From: Deltaproteobacteria bacterium
GTDB taxonomy: Bacteria > Desulfobacterota > Desulfobulbia > Desulfobulbales > JAGXFP01
Length of the DNA: 35,948 nt
NCBI GenBank assembly: GCA_020056965.1
Contig: JAGVGT010000050.1
Coordinates: 1 to 35,948 of the forward strand
Reading direction: 5' to 3'
Part shown: positions 7,436 to 16,832 of the stretch, in pieces
How positions within the stretch are numbered: position 1 is the first letter of the stretch
How the letters are laid out: each line of letters begins with the position of its first letter
Program-made: the position numbers and the translations under genes
The notes under the pieces: generated by a model
Databases searched by the model: none
Told to the model about the DNA's origin: nothing
What the model saw: the letters and a program-made list of their open reading frames with translations, nothing else

Positions 7436-8713
7436 TCAACGGGCAGAATCACCAGCGCCCAAGCGCGGCAGGTTTTCCAGATAACGTTTCAGGACCCTGG
7501 CCTGCTCCTCCGCCACCGCCCCGGCCAACTCGGCATAATTATCACAGAGCAGGTTGATGATATTGCCCGGCAGCTGGCGCTCCTTGACCCGGCCCAAGAG
7601 AATCTTCACCACCTCCCCCTTGTCCATGCTTTTCCGATGGGCGCGATCACCGGTCAGGGCCGTAAAAACGTCGGCGACCGCCAGGATCCGGGCGCCGGTG
7701 GAAAGGCGGTCCGCCTGCGCGTGAAAGGGATAACCGGATCCATCCAGCATCTCATGATGCAGGGCGGCCCATTCCGCGACCTGCTCCATTCCGCCGATGC
7801 TGTTCAGCACCGTATAGGTGAAATAGGGATGCTGCTTGATCAGGGCGTACTCATCGGCCGTCAGCCGACCCGGTTTGTCGAGAATTTCGCCGGGCACGGC
7901 GAGCATGCCCAGATCGTGAAGATTGCCGGCCATCTCCATCTGCCGAATCTCCCACTCGGTCATGCCGAACAGCCGGGAAAGCCGGGTCGCACATTCGACG
8001 ACGCCGGCGGAGTGCGCCGCGGTGAACCTTGAGCGCAGGTCGATAATGTTGCGAAATAATCTGGTCAGGTTGTGGGCCTCACCATAATCAATGGCATACC
8101 GGTTCAACGGGCCATGGTGGAGCAGCAACGAATAGAGGCGCGGGGACATCAGGTCCAACCAGAAATCCTCCCGTGCCGCCAGGTCCTCGAAAAGCTTAAG
8201 CAGTTTCCGATTGATTTTTTGGCCCGCGTACCCGGCAATCCCCGCCTTCAGCTCATCGACCTGATGCAGAATGAAGCGGTCCCGCTTGATCAGTTTCTCC
8301 ACCACGTCGGCCAATTGGATCACCTGCGCTTCGAAGACATGCGGGGTTTCCAGGGCCGTCTCCCAATCCTCCCAGAGCCGGTGATGATGACGGACGGCCG
8401 GGGCCGACGGGGCCAGCAATGGGCAGCTTTTCAGCAGCAACTCACCGATCCGGCAATGATCCTCGATATTGGTTTCGTCAAAACGATGAATGCGGATTTT
8501 ATCTTCGGGGGTCAGAGCGCCGATATCATGGAGCAGGGCGGCAATAAAGATTCTTTCAGTGGTCGGTTTGGCGACATTGCCGACTTCGCAAATCCGCCAG
8601 GCGATAAAAGCGGTGCGAAGCTGGTGGGAGGTGGTAAGTGGACTGGACATGTCAACGGCATCCGCCAGCGACAGCAGAAAATTACCCAGATTTACCGAGA
8701 TATCCTTAAGCAT
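7436..8713 (-). CDS. Tandem HD domain / HD-GYP phosphodiesterase-like protein
   Basis: The 425-residue cytoplasmic protein has two HD modules. The N-terminal one (~25-145) has H30, H62-D63 and H109-H111. The C-terminal one (~228-390) is HD-GYP-like, with H234, H266-D267, H295, H319-H320-E321, G-Y-P at 327-329 and D348. HD-GYP proteins hydrolyse cyclic di-GMP. Here the usual HDxGK is HDLGM (M270 for K), so activity may be altered but the metal ligands look complete. ATG 8713 has GGGAGA upstream. The gene meets the response regulator tail to tail, the two stops forming TGATCA with no spacer. The 274 bases upstream, to the end of the next gene at 8988, hold no gene or clear promoter I could recognise. 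Confidence 0.85.
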   Translation of the reverse strand: MLKDISVNLGNFLLSLADAVDMSSPLTTSHQLRTAFIAWRICEVGNVAKPTTERIFIAALLHDIGALTPEDKIRIHRFDETNIEDHCRIGELLLKSCPLLAPSAPAVRHHHRLWEDWETALETPHVFEAQVIQLADVVEKLIKRDRFILHQVDELKAGIAGYAGQKINRKLLKLFEDLAAREDFWLDLMSPRLYSLLLHHGPLNRYAIDYGEAHNLTRLFRNIIDLRSRFTAAHSAGVVECATRLSRLFGMTEWEIRQMEMAGNLHDLGMLAVPGEILDKPGRLTADEYALIKQHPYFTYTVLNSIGGMEQVAEWAALHHEMLDGSGYPFHAQADRLSTGARILAVADVFTALTGDRAHRKSMDKGEVVKILLGRVKERQLPGNIINLLCDNYAELAGAVAEEQARVLKRYLENLPRLGAGDSAR

Positions 8714-8987
8714 GTCATTCTCCCGTGGCTTCTGGTGAAATAGAAATTTGTTCAGAGGGGAGAGCTGCCATAACGAAACAATGAGATTTCTACCCTGTTC
8801 TTAATGCTATTGGAAATGAGCGGGCCTGGGCAAGTTAAAATTGGCCTGACCCCGGGCGAGAAAGATTGTGGCGGCTGGAAAATGAGCCCCCGCCAATGCC
8901 CGCCCGCGAGGATAAATTCCGCCGCGATGGAGGCAAGAATTGGCAGCATGAAAGGGCACCAGGCTAAGGCCAGGCAACCCGCAAAAC

Positions 8988-10724
8988 CTAATTAATCGAC
9001 AACCGCAGGTACACCTTGCCTTCATCCGGGCCGGAACCAGAAACGCTATCATCGGCCGCAACCGGGCCGAAGGTGAAAATTGCATTATGGCCATCGAACT
9101 CGCCAGCGTCGTCTCCAGCCGCATCGGTAAGCGGCGAGGCCGTCGCGTAAGTGGATGCGGCGTTACCAAGCCTCAGGCTGTTGGCCACATAGGTGGTGTA
9201 AGCTGGAACCGTATCAAACACCACCACGTTGTACGCCGCTCCCGGCCCGGCGTTATGGTAATTCACCGAGTAGGTCAGAACTTCGCCAGGGTTGCCAAAG
9301 GCCTTATCCACGCTCTTGGTCATCACCAGCCGGGGCAGGGCATCAATGCCGATATTCTTGTTGGCCCCCAGAGAGCCGGGCCCCCCCGGGCTGGGCAGGG
9401 TCAGGGGGGCGTTGTTGCCTGCCGAATCCTTGATGGTGCCGCCACTCAGGGCCAGAGAGTTGCTGGCCACATAATCCAGGTCGGGCGAGTAGTCGCCATC
9501 CTGAACGGTGTAGCTGAAGATCAAGGTGTTGCTGCCGCTACCGCCGGTGTAAGTGGCGTTCCGGTCCATGGTACCGGTTTCGAGATGCAGGGTCGGGGTA
9601 CCGGTGACGTATACCGATTCGCTGAAGGCCACGGTCACCGCGATGGGGTCACCCGTCTTGTAGATGCCGTTGGCGGTGGTCGAGGTAACATTGATGACCG
9701 TCGGCGCCATCCGGTCCACTGTCACGGTGACCCCGGCTCCCGGCATCTCCACATTGGGCGTGGCGCCCCGGTCCGTGGCGCGGCTTTTGAGGTTATGGCT
9801 TACCCAGTTCTCCGCGGGCAACGTCCAGTCGTACGTCCAGTTCGCGGTGGTATTGCCGGTGGTCGGACAATTGACACAGGTGGCGCTGTTCCAGCTGGAA
9901 CCGCCGTTGGTGGAGACCTCTATGCCCGCCACCCCCGTTCCCCCGGCATTATCGGCGGCAGTGCCGGTAATCGCATACGGGCTGGCCGTGGCCAGGTTCA
10001 GGATCGCGCCATCCGGTGGTGCGGTGATGGTCGAGGTCGGCGCGGTGCTGTCGGAGTCCACCGACTCATTAACAATCAGGTCGCCCAGCCCAGCAGAACT
10101 GGGGCCAACCCCAATTCGGACCCTGACCACGGAGGTAATCTCCAGTCCCAGTCGAGAACCGGGCGGAACGTTGGCGGATTGCCCGGTCAAGGGTACTGTG
10201 TAGGTGGTTCTGGTCGTTGTAAAGGCCCGGTTGGTGGGCGCTCCGGTAAAATTAACCCGCGTGCCGCTGCTGTTGGTATAGAACAGGGTAATCTTGGCCG
10301 TTCCCGACGAATTCTCGCCCCTGAAGCGCAAGACCACCGAGGTGCCGGTGATGGTGGCGGGCGCCGCAGAGGCCGAGCCGTTATACATTTCCAGCATCTT
10401 GCCGTTGGCATTGAACAGCCAGTCCCGGTTCGCCGCCGGCGCACAAGCGCCGTCAGTATCACCGAGGAGAGTAATCCGGACACCCGGTACCGGACCAAGA
10501 TCGCCGGAGGAGGGACAGGCCATGTTGGTGGTAAGATTGGGTGTCACGTAGGTGATCGTGGTGCCCGTATTGAAATATTGTTTGTAATTTCTCGTTGCCG
10601 CCCGGGCCTGATTAGGCCAAACCCCACCACCAGCCAGAAGGAGAGCACCGAGCAAGGCCAGGCCCCGCAATAGCGGGATCCAGGAAAGGCGCTTTTTATG
10701 GCCAGGCTTAAGATTGCTTTTCAT
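8988..10724 (-). CDS. Secreted Ig-like / SwmB-like / DUF11 surface protein (578 aa), cassette B
   Basis: The last gene of cassette B encodes a 578-residue exported protein. A signal peptide (~1-43, ending ARA) is followed by a region of unknown type, then an Ig-like domain (~230-345, containing APPDGAILN) and a SwmB-type beta domain (~345-460, YKTGDPIAVTVAFSESVYV). A final DUF11 domain (~462-578) starts LVMTKSVDKAFGNPGE and ends in KVYLRLSIN at the stop. The mature N-terminus has no GTxIxN motif, so in the strand-exchange model it is acceptor-only, like an adhesive tip. ATG 10724 follows GGAGGGAGTA; the frame extends to a TTG at 10736, which is less likely. Its tail closely matches that of the 60-aa remnant at the head of the cassette. 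Confidence 0.8.
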   Translation of the reverse strand: MKSNLKPGHKKRLSWIPLLRGLALLGALLLAGGGVWPNQARAATRNYKQYFNTGTTITYVTPNLTTNMACPSSGDLGPVPGVRITLLGDTDGACAPAANRDWLFNANGKMLEMYNGSASAAPATITGTSVVLRFRGENSSGTAKITLFYTNSSGTRVNFTGAPTNRAFTTTRTTYTVPLTGQSANVPPGSRLGLEITSVVRVRIGVGPSSAGLGDLIVNESVDSDSTAPTSTITAPPDGAILNLATASPYAITGTAADNAGGTGVAGIEVSTNGGSSWNSATCVNCPTTGNTTANWTYDWTLPAENWVSHNLKSRATDRGATPNVEMPGAGVTVTVDRMAPTVINVTSTTANGIYKTGDPIAVTVAFSESVYVTGTPTLHLETGTMDRNATYTGGSGSNTLIFSYTVQDGDYSPDLDYVASNSLALSGGTIKDSAGNNAPLTLPSPGGPGSLGANKNIGIDALPRLVMTKSVDKAFGNPGEVLTYSVNYHNAGPGAAYNVVVFDTVPAYTTYVANSLRLGNAASTYATASPLTDAAGDDAGEFDGHNAIFTFGPVAADDSVSGSGPDEGKVYLRLSIN

Positions 10725-10781
10725 TACTCCCTCCAAGCCAAACGCTACGGGGCCGTATCGTGATCGAACCAGGTTCAGCCA

Positions 10782-13700
10782 TTAATGGCGCCCCTTGAAG
10801 GTGGTTTCATCGAATTTGGCGCGGAGCTTCAGGAAGGGGCCTTCCCCTTGATAGCTGTCTCCGGTCAGATCGGCATCGAATTTATCGAAGGAATAGCCCG
10901 TTCCAACCCACAGGTTTTTGATGATTCTGTAACCGATCTCGACTGTGCCACCCTGGTAGGAACTGTTCACCTTGTGGCTGGTCAGAATCCGGTATTCACC
11001 ACCGGCGTCCCACCGGTCGGTCAGGTCATAGAGAAACCGGGCGGCCAGAAGGTCGGTGTAGGAGGCAAATCCGTTGTCCCGGGCGAGTTTACCCGCATAT
11101 TTGCCGGTAAGTTGCAGTCGTGGTGTGGCCTGCCAGACCCCTTCGCCGGCAAAAATCCAGGCCTTCTCCCGGAAGGTCGGGATCGAACCGGAGTTGGACT
11201 CGTGCTTGTATTCCGCCTTGGTCAAGGCGTTGAAACGATTCGCCAGGAGCGGCCGATAGGCCAGGCCGACCATGGCCCGGGAGGTGGTTTGCTGGCCAGT
11301 TCCGGAATCCTGGTAAAAATAGCGTTCCCGAAGGAGGAGGGAGTAATCGGGATCGAGTTTGCAGGCCAGTCCGACCTCGGCCAGATAGTTGAGTCCCTTG
11401 CCGTCCAGTTCCTCCCGGTGCTCGAAACGGCCGGTCGCCTTGAACTCCTCGCTGGCCAGGTATTCCAGGGCCAGGGTCAGGGCGACGGCGTCGGGCTCGC
11501 CTTCCCTCTGACTGCCGCTGACCGTTTTTAGATATTCGCCCGAGAGGTTGCCGGTGATCTCCTTCCCCAGGAAAAACTTGTTCCGGAGCCCTAGGACCGA
11601 CTGGGTCCGCGCGCCATCGGCCCCGTTGGCCAAGCGATATTCGTTGAAGGCCACGGTGTCCTTGCGCAACTGCGCTTCTACGCCCAAGAGGGTGCGCGCC
11701 TCGCTGCGTTCCTGATATTTCTGATACTCCTCGCGCAGGTATAAACGATTGAGGTTGTCGAGCCGGTATTTCAGCCCGGCCTGACTGGTGTGGTAACTCT
11801 CCCCCCAGAGGTTGTGTTTGTGGCTGAGGGTGAGCGCCAGATCGGGGCTCAACTCGCTTTCCAGGCCAAGCTTGGCCGCCGTCAATTTACCGGGGGTTTC
11901 CTGGCTGATGTCGAAGGGGCTGCGGGGGGTGGCCAGGGGTACGTAGGCCTCGCTGGAGGACTCATCGGAAAGCTCGGCCATGATTTTTGTTTTATTGAAC
12001 TTGGTTTGCGCATCAATGGTCGCCAGGCGGTGGCCGATCTGGTTGAGATCGTCCCGCTCATCGAAGAACTTGCCGCGCAGCTCGGTGTCCGGTCGCAGCT
12101 CGTAGGTCGCGTCGAAGCCGTATTTGGTGGTCCCGCGCGCGGCGTCGGCCGCTGAAAGGTTGAGGAAGTGGTCGCCGAGCTTGCGGTAATAGCCGCCCAG
12201 ATGCAGCTTTGCCAACGGTTCACTTTCCAGCCCCATCGACCAGCCGTGATCGGAATACCAGCCGAAGAGGCTCTCTTCCTCGAAGATCCCCTTGGTCTGG
12301 GCATATTCGGCCTTGACCACGGTTTTTCCCGGCAGCCGCATGGTCAGGTCCGTTCCCAGCAGGTGGTAGTCACCGAGCCCCTTTTCTTCAACGACACCCG
12401 TCGCGCCGAGCTCCAGCCAATCACGAATCTGCGAACTACCCCGGCCCCCGTAGATGTAATAATTCTCGCCGGTCGTCCGGCTCTCGTAACTGACGACGAT
12501 GTAGACCGGATTGTAATCTTCGTCGTGACTCGGAATCGCTTCTTTGAACAGTAGGGCCCCTGAGCTGTAATCGATCTCGTAATCACTCCCCCGGCCCTTG
12601 CTTTCCCGGCGCAGGACGGTGTCGGGCCGATAGCGGTCGCGAACCTCGATGACCACCCGCTCGGACCCCTCGACGGCCAAGCGTTCGCTCAGATAGTAGT
12701 ATCCGGAGATCCCCCTGCCGGGGAGGGCGTCCAGCATCTGGATCTGGTCGGTCCGACTGAGGAAGGCGCGCAGCTTGAAAGGCTGCTCGTTCAATTCGTA
12801 CTTCAGGCCATTAAAGGAGCGGTTGTAAGCGGCCAGCTTGGTTTCGTTCAAGTCGGTTTTGTAATCACCGTAGAGGATAAAGGAGCGGTCCTTTTCCAGT
12901 TTCAAATAAAGCTTGTCGGTCGAGAGGGCCTCGTAGCTGGTTTTGCTCTCGTCGCCGTAGATGGGGTACTTGTCCTCTGAATCAAGGGTGGTGTCGTTCT
13001 CCCGGAAAAGATCGTCGCGCTTTTCCTTGTCCGAATCGTAGGCTGCGGTCAACAGGACGTCCCTGTACACCTCGCCCTTCAGGAAGAAGGCCCCGCGCCC
13101 ACCGGTGTAAGATCCATCCTCAAACCAGGACTGATCCGCGAGGAAACCGTATTCCCCCTGGCCGTGGCCCTGGCCGATGGTCATCTCACCCAGCCCGACC
13201 AGAAAGAGGCTGCGCAGGTGGGGCGTAAAGAACACCTGCGTGGTTGCCTGGCGTCCGTCTATCGCCGCGGTGATTACTGCCTCACCCGCTTCCCGGGGGG
13301 CCCGCACCGTGAAAGTCCCGACGCCCTGCCGCAGGGCCACCTGGAACCCTTCGGCAGCGGGATCGGCATCCTTTTCGCCAAGCTCACCGGCCGAGACCGA
13401 GATGGTCAGCAAACCCGCATAGGGGACAATCAGGTCATTCTTGTCCCGGAGTTCCACCCGGACGCGGAGTTGTGATTCACCATCCGCGACGGCCTCGGTC
13501 TGGTCGGTCTGGATGACCAGCCGTTCGGGGGTTCCGACGGCCAGGACCGTGATGGCCTTGCTGCCCCGGACGATACCGAAAAGGTCTTTCGCTTCTACCC
13601 GGAGCAGATTGGTCGCGCCGGCGGTTAAGTGGACATCGATGTACTCCCAGATCGTCACCTGGCCCTGCTGATAGTCGATCTTTCGCCCGATCTGTCGGGC

Positions 13701-16700
13701 GTCGACCGGCACGCCGTTGACCGAGAGGGATAGTTCGCTCTCGAACGGCGCCTTGACGACCACCCGAATCCGCTCCGGCAGGTGAGCATTCTCGTCGGCT
13801 GGACTCAGGAAGGCGAGAACCGGAGACATTGTCTTGATTTCCTCTTCCCAGTCACGCTTGCCGGGATCTGGCGTCCAGTCGGCCACCCCTCCGCTCCCGA
13901 TGCCTTCTTGGCGATGCGGCCTGGTCGCCGCTTCCCCCGGGGAGACCAGCGGCGCGACTTCCGCCCCGGTCTGTTCGGCCACCGCTGGCGCCGGGTCAGC
14001 CGGCGGGTTTTCCTCTGCGACCGGCCCCAGTTGGCGGACGGCAAAATCGGCCTGGACCAGGCCCCCCGGCGGCATGGTAACCATTTGAGAGGAACCCTCG
14101 CCCAGAAAGCGGTTGGCGATGGGGACCAGGCCCATATCGCGGGGCAGGGTCGATTCGTCCACCCGCAGGATATGGGTCCCCGGCGCAACGCCCAGGAGGG
14201 AAAACTTGCCATTCTGATCGGTGCTGATCCGTGAGCCGTCCTCGAGATAAAGGATCAGGTTGGGCAGGCCCGGCTCGTCGGGATCGTCAGGCTTGGCAAT
14301 GGCGCTTTGCTGCTGCATCCGGTTCCCGTCGCGGTCGAGGAAAATCTTGCCGAGAATGGTGCCCTTCTCGGTGAAGATGCCGGCCGTGATCTTCACCTTG
14401 ACGCTCGCGGTGTTGGAGGCAATGGCCTTGCCGAGGCTCAGGCCCGCGGCGAAGGCTGTGTTGATCCCGTCTCCTCGCGTGGCATCGGGGCCGACCACGG
14501 CCCGGTAAGTAATCTCCAGCTCCTTGTTTGGCTCAAGACCGGGGAGACTCCAGGCGAACCCGCGGTTTCCCAGGGCGGTCGGGTCGGCCAGCGGTTCGTT
14601 GTTGAGCCGGGCCGAGCCGGGGAGGATCTGCAGGCCGTGCGGCATCACATCGGTGAGGGTGATGCTGGTCACCGGTGCGGCGCCGATATTGGCAAGTTTT
14701 AAGTGGTAGGCGATCAGGTCGCCAATCGCCGCCGTCGTCTTGCCGGCCGACTTGCTGATGGTCAAGCGCCCCATGGGTGGGTCCACCGGGATGTCGCTGA
14801 TCAGCGGCGGGTCGCCGATATTCAGGGTGAAGGCCCCGCCCCGGGAGCCGAGGCCGATGATATAGCCGACTGGCAGGTCCACATCGGCGACCGTCGAGGG
14901 GAAGAGGTAGCCCGGGGGCGGTTTAACCTCGTAGCAGTAATCTCCCGCCGGCACCAGAGGAAAGGCAAACTTGCCATCGGCGCCGGTCGGCGCGGCGGGA
15001 TTGACTTGGCCCGGCGGCAATACCGGCCAGCTGGTCAGGTCGCAGACGGCGGCGGCGCTGTTCCAGCTCCTCAGGGTTACGACGGCGCCGGCAAGCGGGT
15101 TGCCGTTGACCGCATCGAAGACAATCCCCAACGGATCGATGAGTGCCGAAGTCAGGAGGGCTGGGCCGGCATCGAGGGAATCGTTGTAAGTCGCCTGAAT
15201 CCGGCTGTCGGCGGTGACGGTCAGGGCGCCGTTGCCGGGTCCGGTCAACTCCAGAGTGCTGAGAATCCCGCCGCGGAAGATGCCACTGTCCGCTCCCGTC
15301 TCGGTCAGGATGAGCGTTTCACTGTCCTTGGTCTGGAGGTTGGTCAGGACAATCGTGACCGTTTCCGCCCCGGTCGGATCGAGGTTCCGGTCGAGGTCCT
15401 GGACCTGGACGAAAATGGTCTCGCCGGCATGGTAGCCGATCGTCGGAACTCCTCCGGCATCAAGAAACAGCACCTCCCCCGGCGTTCTGCCATTCACAGT
15501 AGAGAGGGCGCGCACTGACTGGACCGGGGTTTCGTTCGAGGTGACGGTGGCGGTGTTTTCGAGCCACAACCCTTGGGTCAGGGTTGGATCGACCTGGACG
15601 ACCAGCGTGCTCGTCTGTTTCTGACCCACGGCCAGGTCGCCGATGCTCCAGACGACCTGGCGGCCGCCGTCGATCAGGATCCCGCCGCTGTCAGCCGAGA
15701 CGAAGGTGGTGCCGATCGGCAGGGGATCGCTCAGGGTCACTCCCGTCAACGGAACAACGCCCGTATTTTCCACCTGGAGCAGATAGGTCAGGTTCTGGCC
15801 GGCCCGAACCGGGTCAGGGGTGGCCATTTTCAGCAGAAGCAGGGACTGGGAGGAAACGATGGTGGAGACGGTATTCGAGATGCTGGTCTGCTCAAGACTG
15901 CTAATCGTGGCGAAATTGCTGACCCGATCGCCGGTCGCGGCCAACGGTGAGACCCGGACCTGGAAAATCACGCTCCCCTGGCCGCCGGCCGCGATCTCGC
16001 CGAGGTTCCAGGACAGCAAGTTGCTGACGAGGATGGCGGCGGGCGCAGCGGAATCGAGGACATAGGCCGTGCCCAGAGGCAGTTGATCCACGATGCGCAC
16101 TTGGTGTGCCGCGGCGTTGCCGAGGTTGCGGAAAGCGAGGGTGTAGACGATGGTCCCATTGGGTGTCACCAGCCCGGGCGCCGCCGTTTTGGTCAAGACC
16201 AGGTTGACGCCGACGCCGACCATCGTCCGGAGTTGGACCGAGGTCTGGGCGCCTTCCGTGCAGGTCATCAGGGCGGTATTGATAATCGGCGTGCCGATGG
16301 CCAAACCATCGGCGACCTTGACCGTGACCGTCAGGAAACCGCCGGTGCCGACGGCCAGGGAGCCAAGATTCCAGGTGACGGTGCGGTCTAGGGGGTTGTG
16401 GACGCCCCCTGCCGAGGCCGTCTGGAAGGCGAGGCCGGCCGGTAGGGTATCGACCACCATGACGCCCGTGGCCGGGGCGTTACCGGTGTTTTCGTAGCGG
16501 ATCGTATAACTGAAGGTGGCGCCGGCGGCCACCGGATCGGAACTGGCCGTTTTTTCGAGACGGAAGAGCGGGGCACCGGCCAGGGGGGTCGCCACGGTGG
16601 CGCTGGCTTCAGGCAAGGGATTCCCGTTGGCATCGCTGCCTTGGGCCGTAACCCGGTTGACGATGGGCGTACCGGGGGCGGGGGTGATCGCCCACCCCGC

Positions 16701-16796
16701 CGCCGTCCAGCCCAGCAGGACGACGGCGAGAATGAGCAGGTAAACCCACCGCAGCGAGTACTTCATCGCCGGCTTTTGACGCAACAACGACGTCAC
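10782..16796 (-). CDS. Giant outer-membrane barrel protein with DUF11 repeats (2004 aa), cassette B
   Basis: The protein has a signal peptide (~1-36, ending GWA), then an N-terminal APGTPIVNRVTAQG segment. DUF11 domains lie at ~77-190, ~198-312 and ~320-435. A beta module with QDLDRNLDPTGAETV (~453-545) and a CnaB/SdrD-like domain (~556-670) follow. Then come a fourth DUF11 (~677-800), a second CnaB/SdrD-like domain (~812-915; LYLEDGSRISTDQNGKFSL), an acidic Pro-rich linker, a beta domain (~990-1090) and an invasin-like Ig domain (~1090-1190). About 810 C-terminal residues are amphipathic beta-strands of barrel type, ending GPFLKLRAKF. The start is GTG 16796 with AAGGGA upstream; ATG 16766 is the alternative. 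It probably sits in the outer membrane with a large non-barrel part as anchor. It is paralogous to the 2021-aa protein, but without the OmpA domain. No described function is known to me. Confidence 0.85.
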   Translation of the reverse strand: MTSLLRQKPAMKYSLRWVYLLILAVVLLGWTAAGWAITPAPGTPIVNRVTAQGSDANGNPLPEASATVATPLAGAPLFRLEKTASSDPVAAGATFSYTIRYENTGNAPATGVMVVDTLPAGLAFQTASAGGVHNPLDRTVTWNLGSLAVGTGGFLTVTVKVADGLAIGTPIINTALMTCTEGAQTSVQLRTMVGVGVNLVLTKTAAPGLVTPNGTIVYTLAFRNLGNAAAHQVRIVDQLPLGTAYVLDSAAPAAILVSNLLSWNLGEIAAGGQGSVIFQVRVSPLAATGDRVSNFATISSLEQTSISNTVSTIVSSQSLLLLKMATPDPVRAGQNLTYLLQVENTGVVPLTGVTLSDPLPIGTTFVSADSGGILIDGGRQVVWSIGDLAVGQKQTSTLVVQVDPTLTQGLWLENTATVTSNETPVQSVRALSTVNGRTPGEVLFLDAGGVPTIGYHAGETIFVQVQDLDRNLDPTGAETVTIVLTNLQTKDSETLILTETGADSGIFRGGILSTLELTGPGNGALTVTADSRIQATYNDSLDAGPALLTSALIDPLGIVFDAVNGNPLAGAVVTLRSWNSAAAVCDLTSWPVLPPGQVNPAAPTGADGKFAFPLVPAGDYCYEVKPPPGYLFPSTVADVDLPVGYIIGLGSRGGAFTLNIGDPPLISDIPVDPPMGRLTISKSAGKTTAAIGDLIAYHLKLANIGAAPVTSITLTDVMPHGLQILPGSARLNNEPLADPTALGNRGFAWSLPGLEPNKELEITYRAVVGPDATRGDGINTAFAAGLSLGKAIASNTASVKVKITAGIFTEKGTILGKIFLDRDGNRMQQQSAIAKPDDPDEPGLPNLILYLEDGSRISTDQNGKFSLLGVAPGTHILRVDESTLPRDMGLVPIANRFLGEGSSQMVTMPPGGLVQADFAVRQLGPVAEENPPADPAPAVAEQTGAEVAPLVSPGEAATRPHRQEGIGSGGVADWTPDPGKRDWEEEIKTMSPVLAFLSPADENAHLPERIRVVVKAPFESELSLSVNGVPVDARQIGRKIDYQQGQVTIWEYIDVHLTAGATNLLRVEAKDLFGIVRGSKAITVLAVGTPERLVIQTDQTEAVADGESQLRVRVELRDKNDLIVPYAGLLTISVSAGELGEKDADPAAEGFQVALRQGVGTFTVRAPREAGEAVITAAIDGRQATTQVFFTPHLRSLFLVGLGEMTIGQGHGQGEYGFLADQSWFEDGSYTGGRGAFFLKGEVYRDVLLTAAYDSDKEKRDDLFRENDTTLDSEDKYPIYGDESKTSYEALSTDKLYLKLEKDRSFILYGDYKTDLNETKLAAYNRSFNGLKYELNEQPFKLRAFLSRTDQIQMLDALPGRGISGYYYLSERLAVEGSERVVIEVRDRYRPDTVLRRESKGRGSDYEIDYSSGALLFKEAIPSHDEDYNPVYIVVSYESRTTGENYYIYGGRGSSQIRDWLELGATGVVEEKGLGDYHLLGTDLTMRLPGKTVVKAEYAQTKGIFEEESLFGWYSDHGWSMGLESEPLAKLHLGGYYRKLGDHFLNLSAADAARGTTKYGFDATYELRPDTELRGKFFDERDDLNQIGHRLATIDAQTKFNKTKIMAELSDESSSEAYVPLATPRSPFDISQETPGKLTAAKLGLESELSPDLALTLSHKHNLWGESYHTSQAGLKYRLDNLNRLYLREEYQKYQERSEARTLLGVEAQLRKDTVAFNEYRLANGADGARTQSVLGLRNKFFLGKEITGNLSGEYLKTVSGSQREGEPDAVALTLALEYLASEEFKATGRFEHREELDGKGLNYLAEVGLACKLDPDYSLLLRERYFYQDSGTGQQTTSRAMVGLAYRPLLANRFNALTKAEYKHESNSGSIPTFREKAWIFAGEGVWQATPRLQLTGKYAGKLARDNGFASYTDLLAARFLYDLTDRWDAGGEYRILTSHKVNSSYQGGTVEIGYRIIKNLWVGTGYSFDKFDADLTGDSYQGEGPFLKLRAKFDETTFKGRH

Positions 16797-16832
16797 GCGG
16801 AATCCCTTAACTTAAGCTGGATAGCATCGCCC

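Noticed and set aside
9087..10673. 528-codon plus-strand frame and many others opposite the DUF11 genes
   Set aside because: Gly/Arg/Val-rich shadows of long minus-strand genes; no ribosome sites or motifs.
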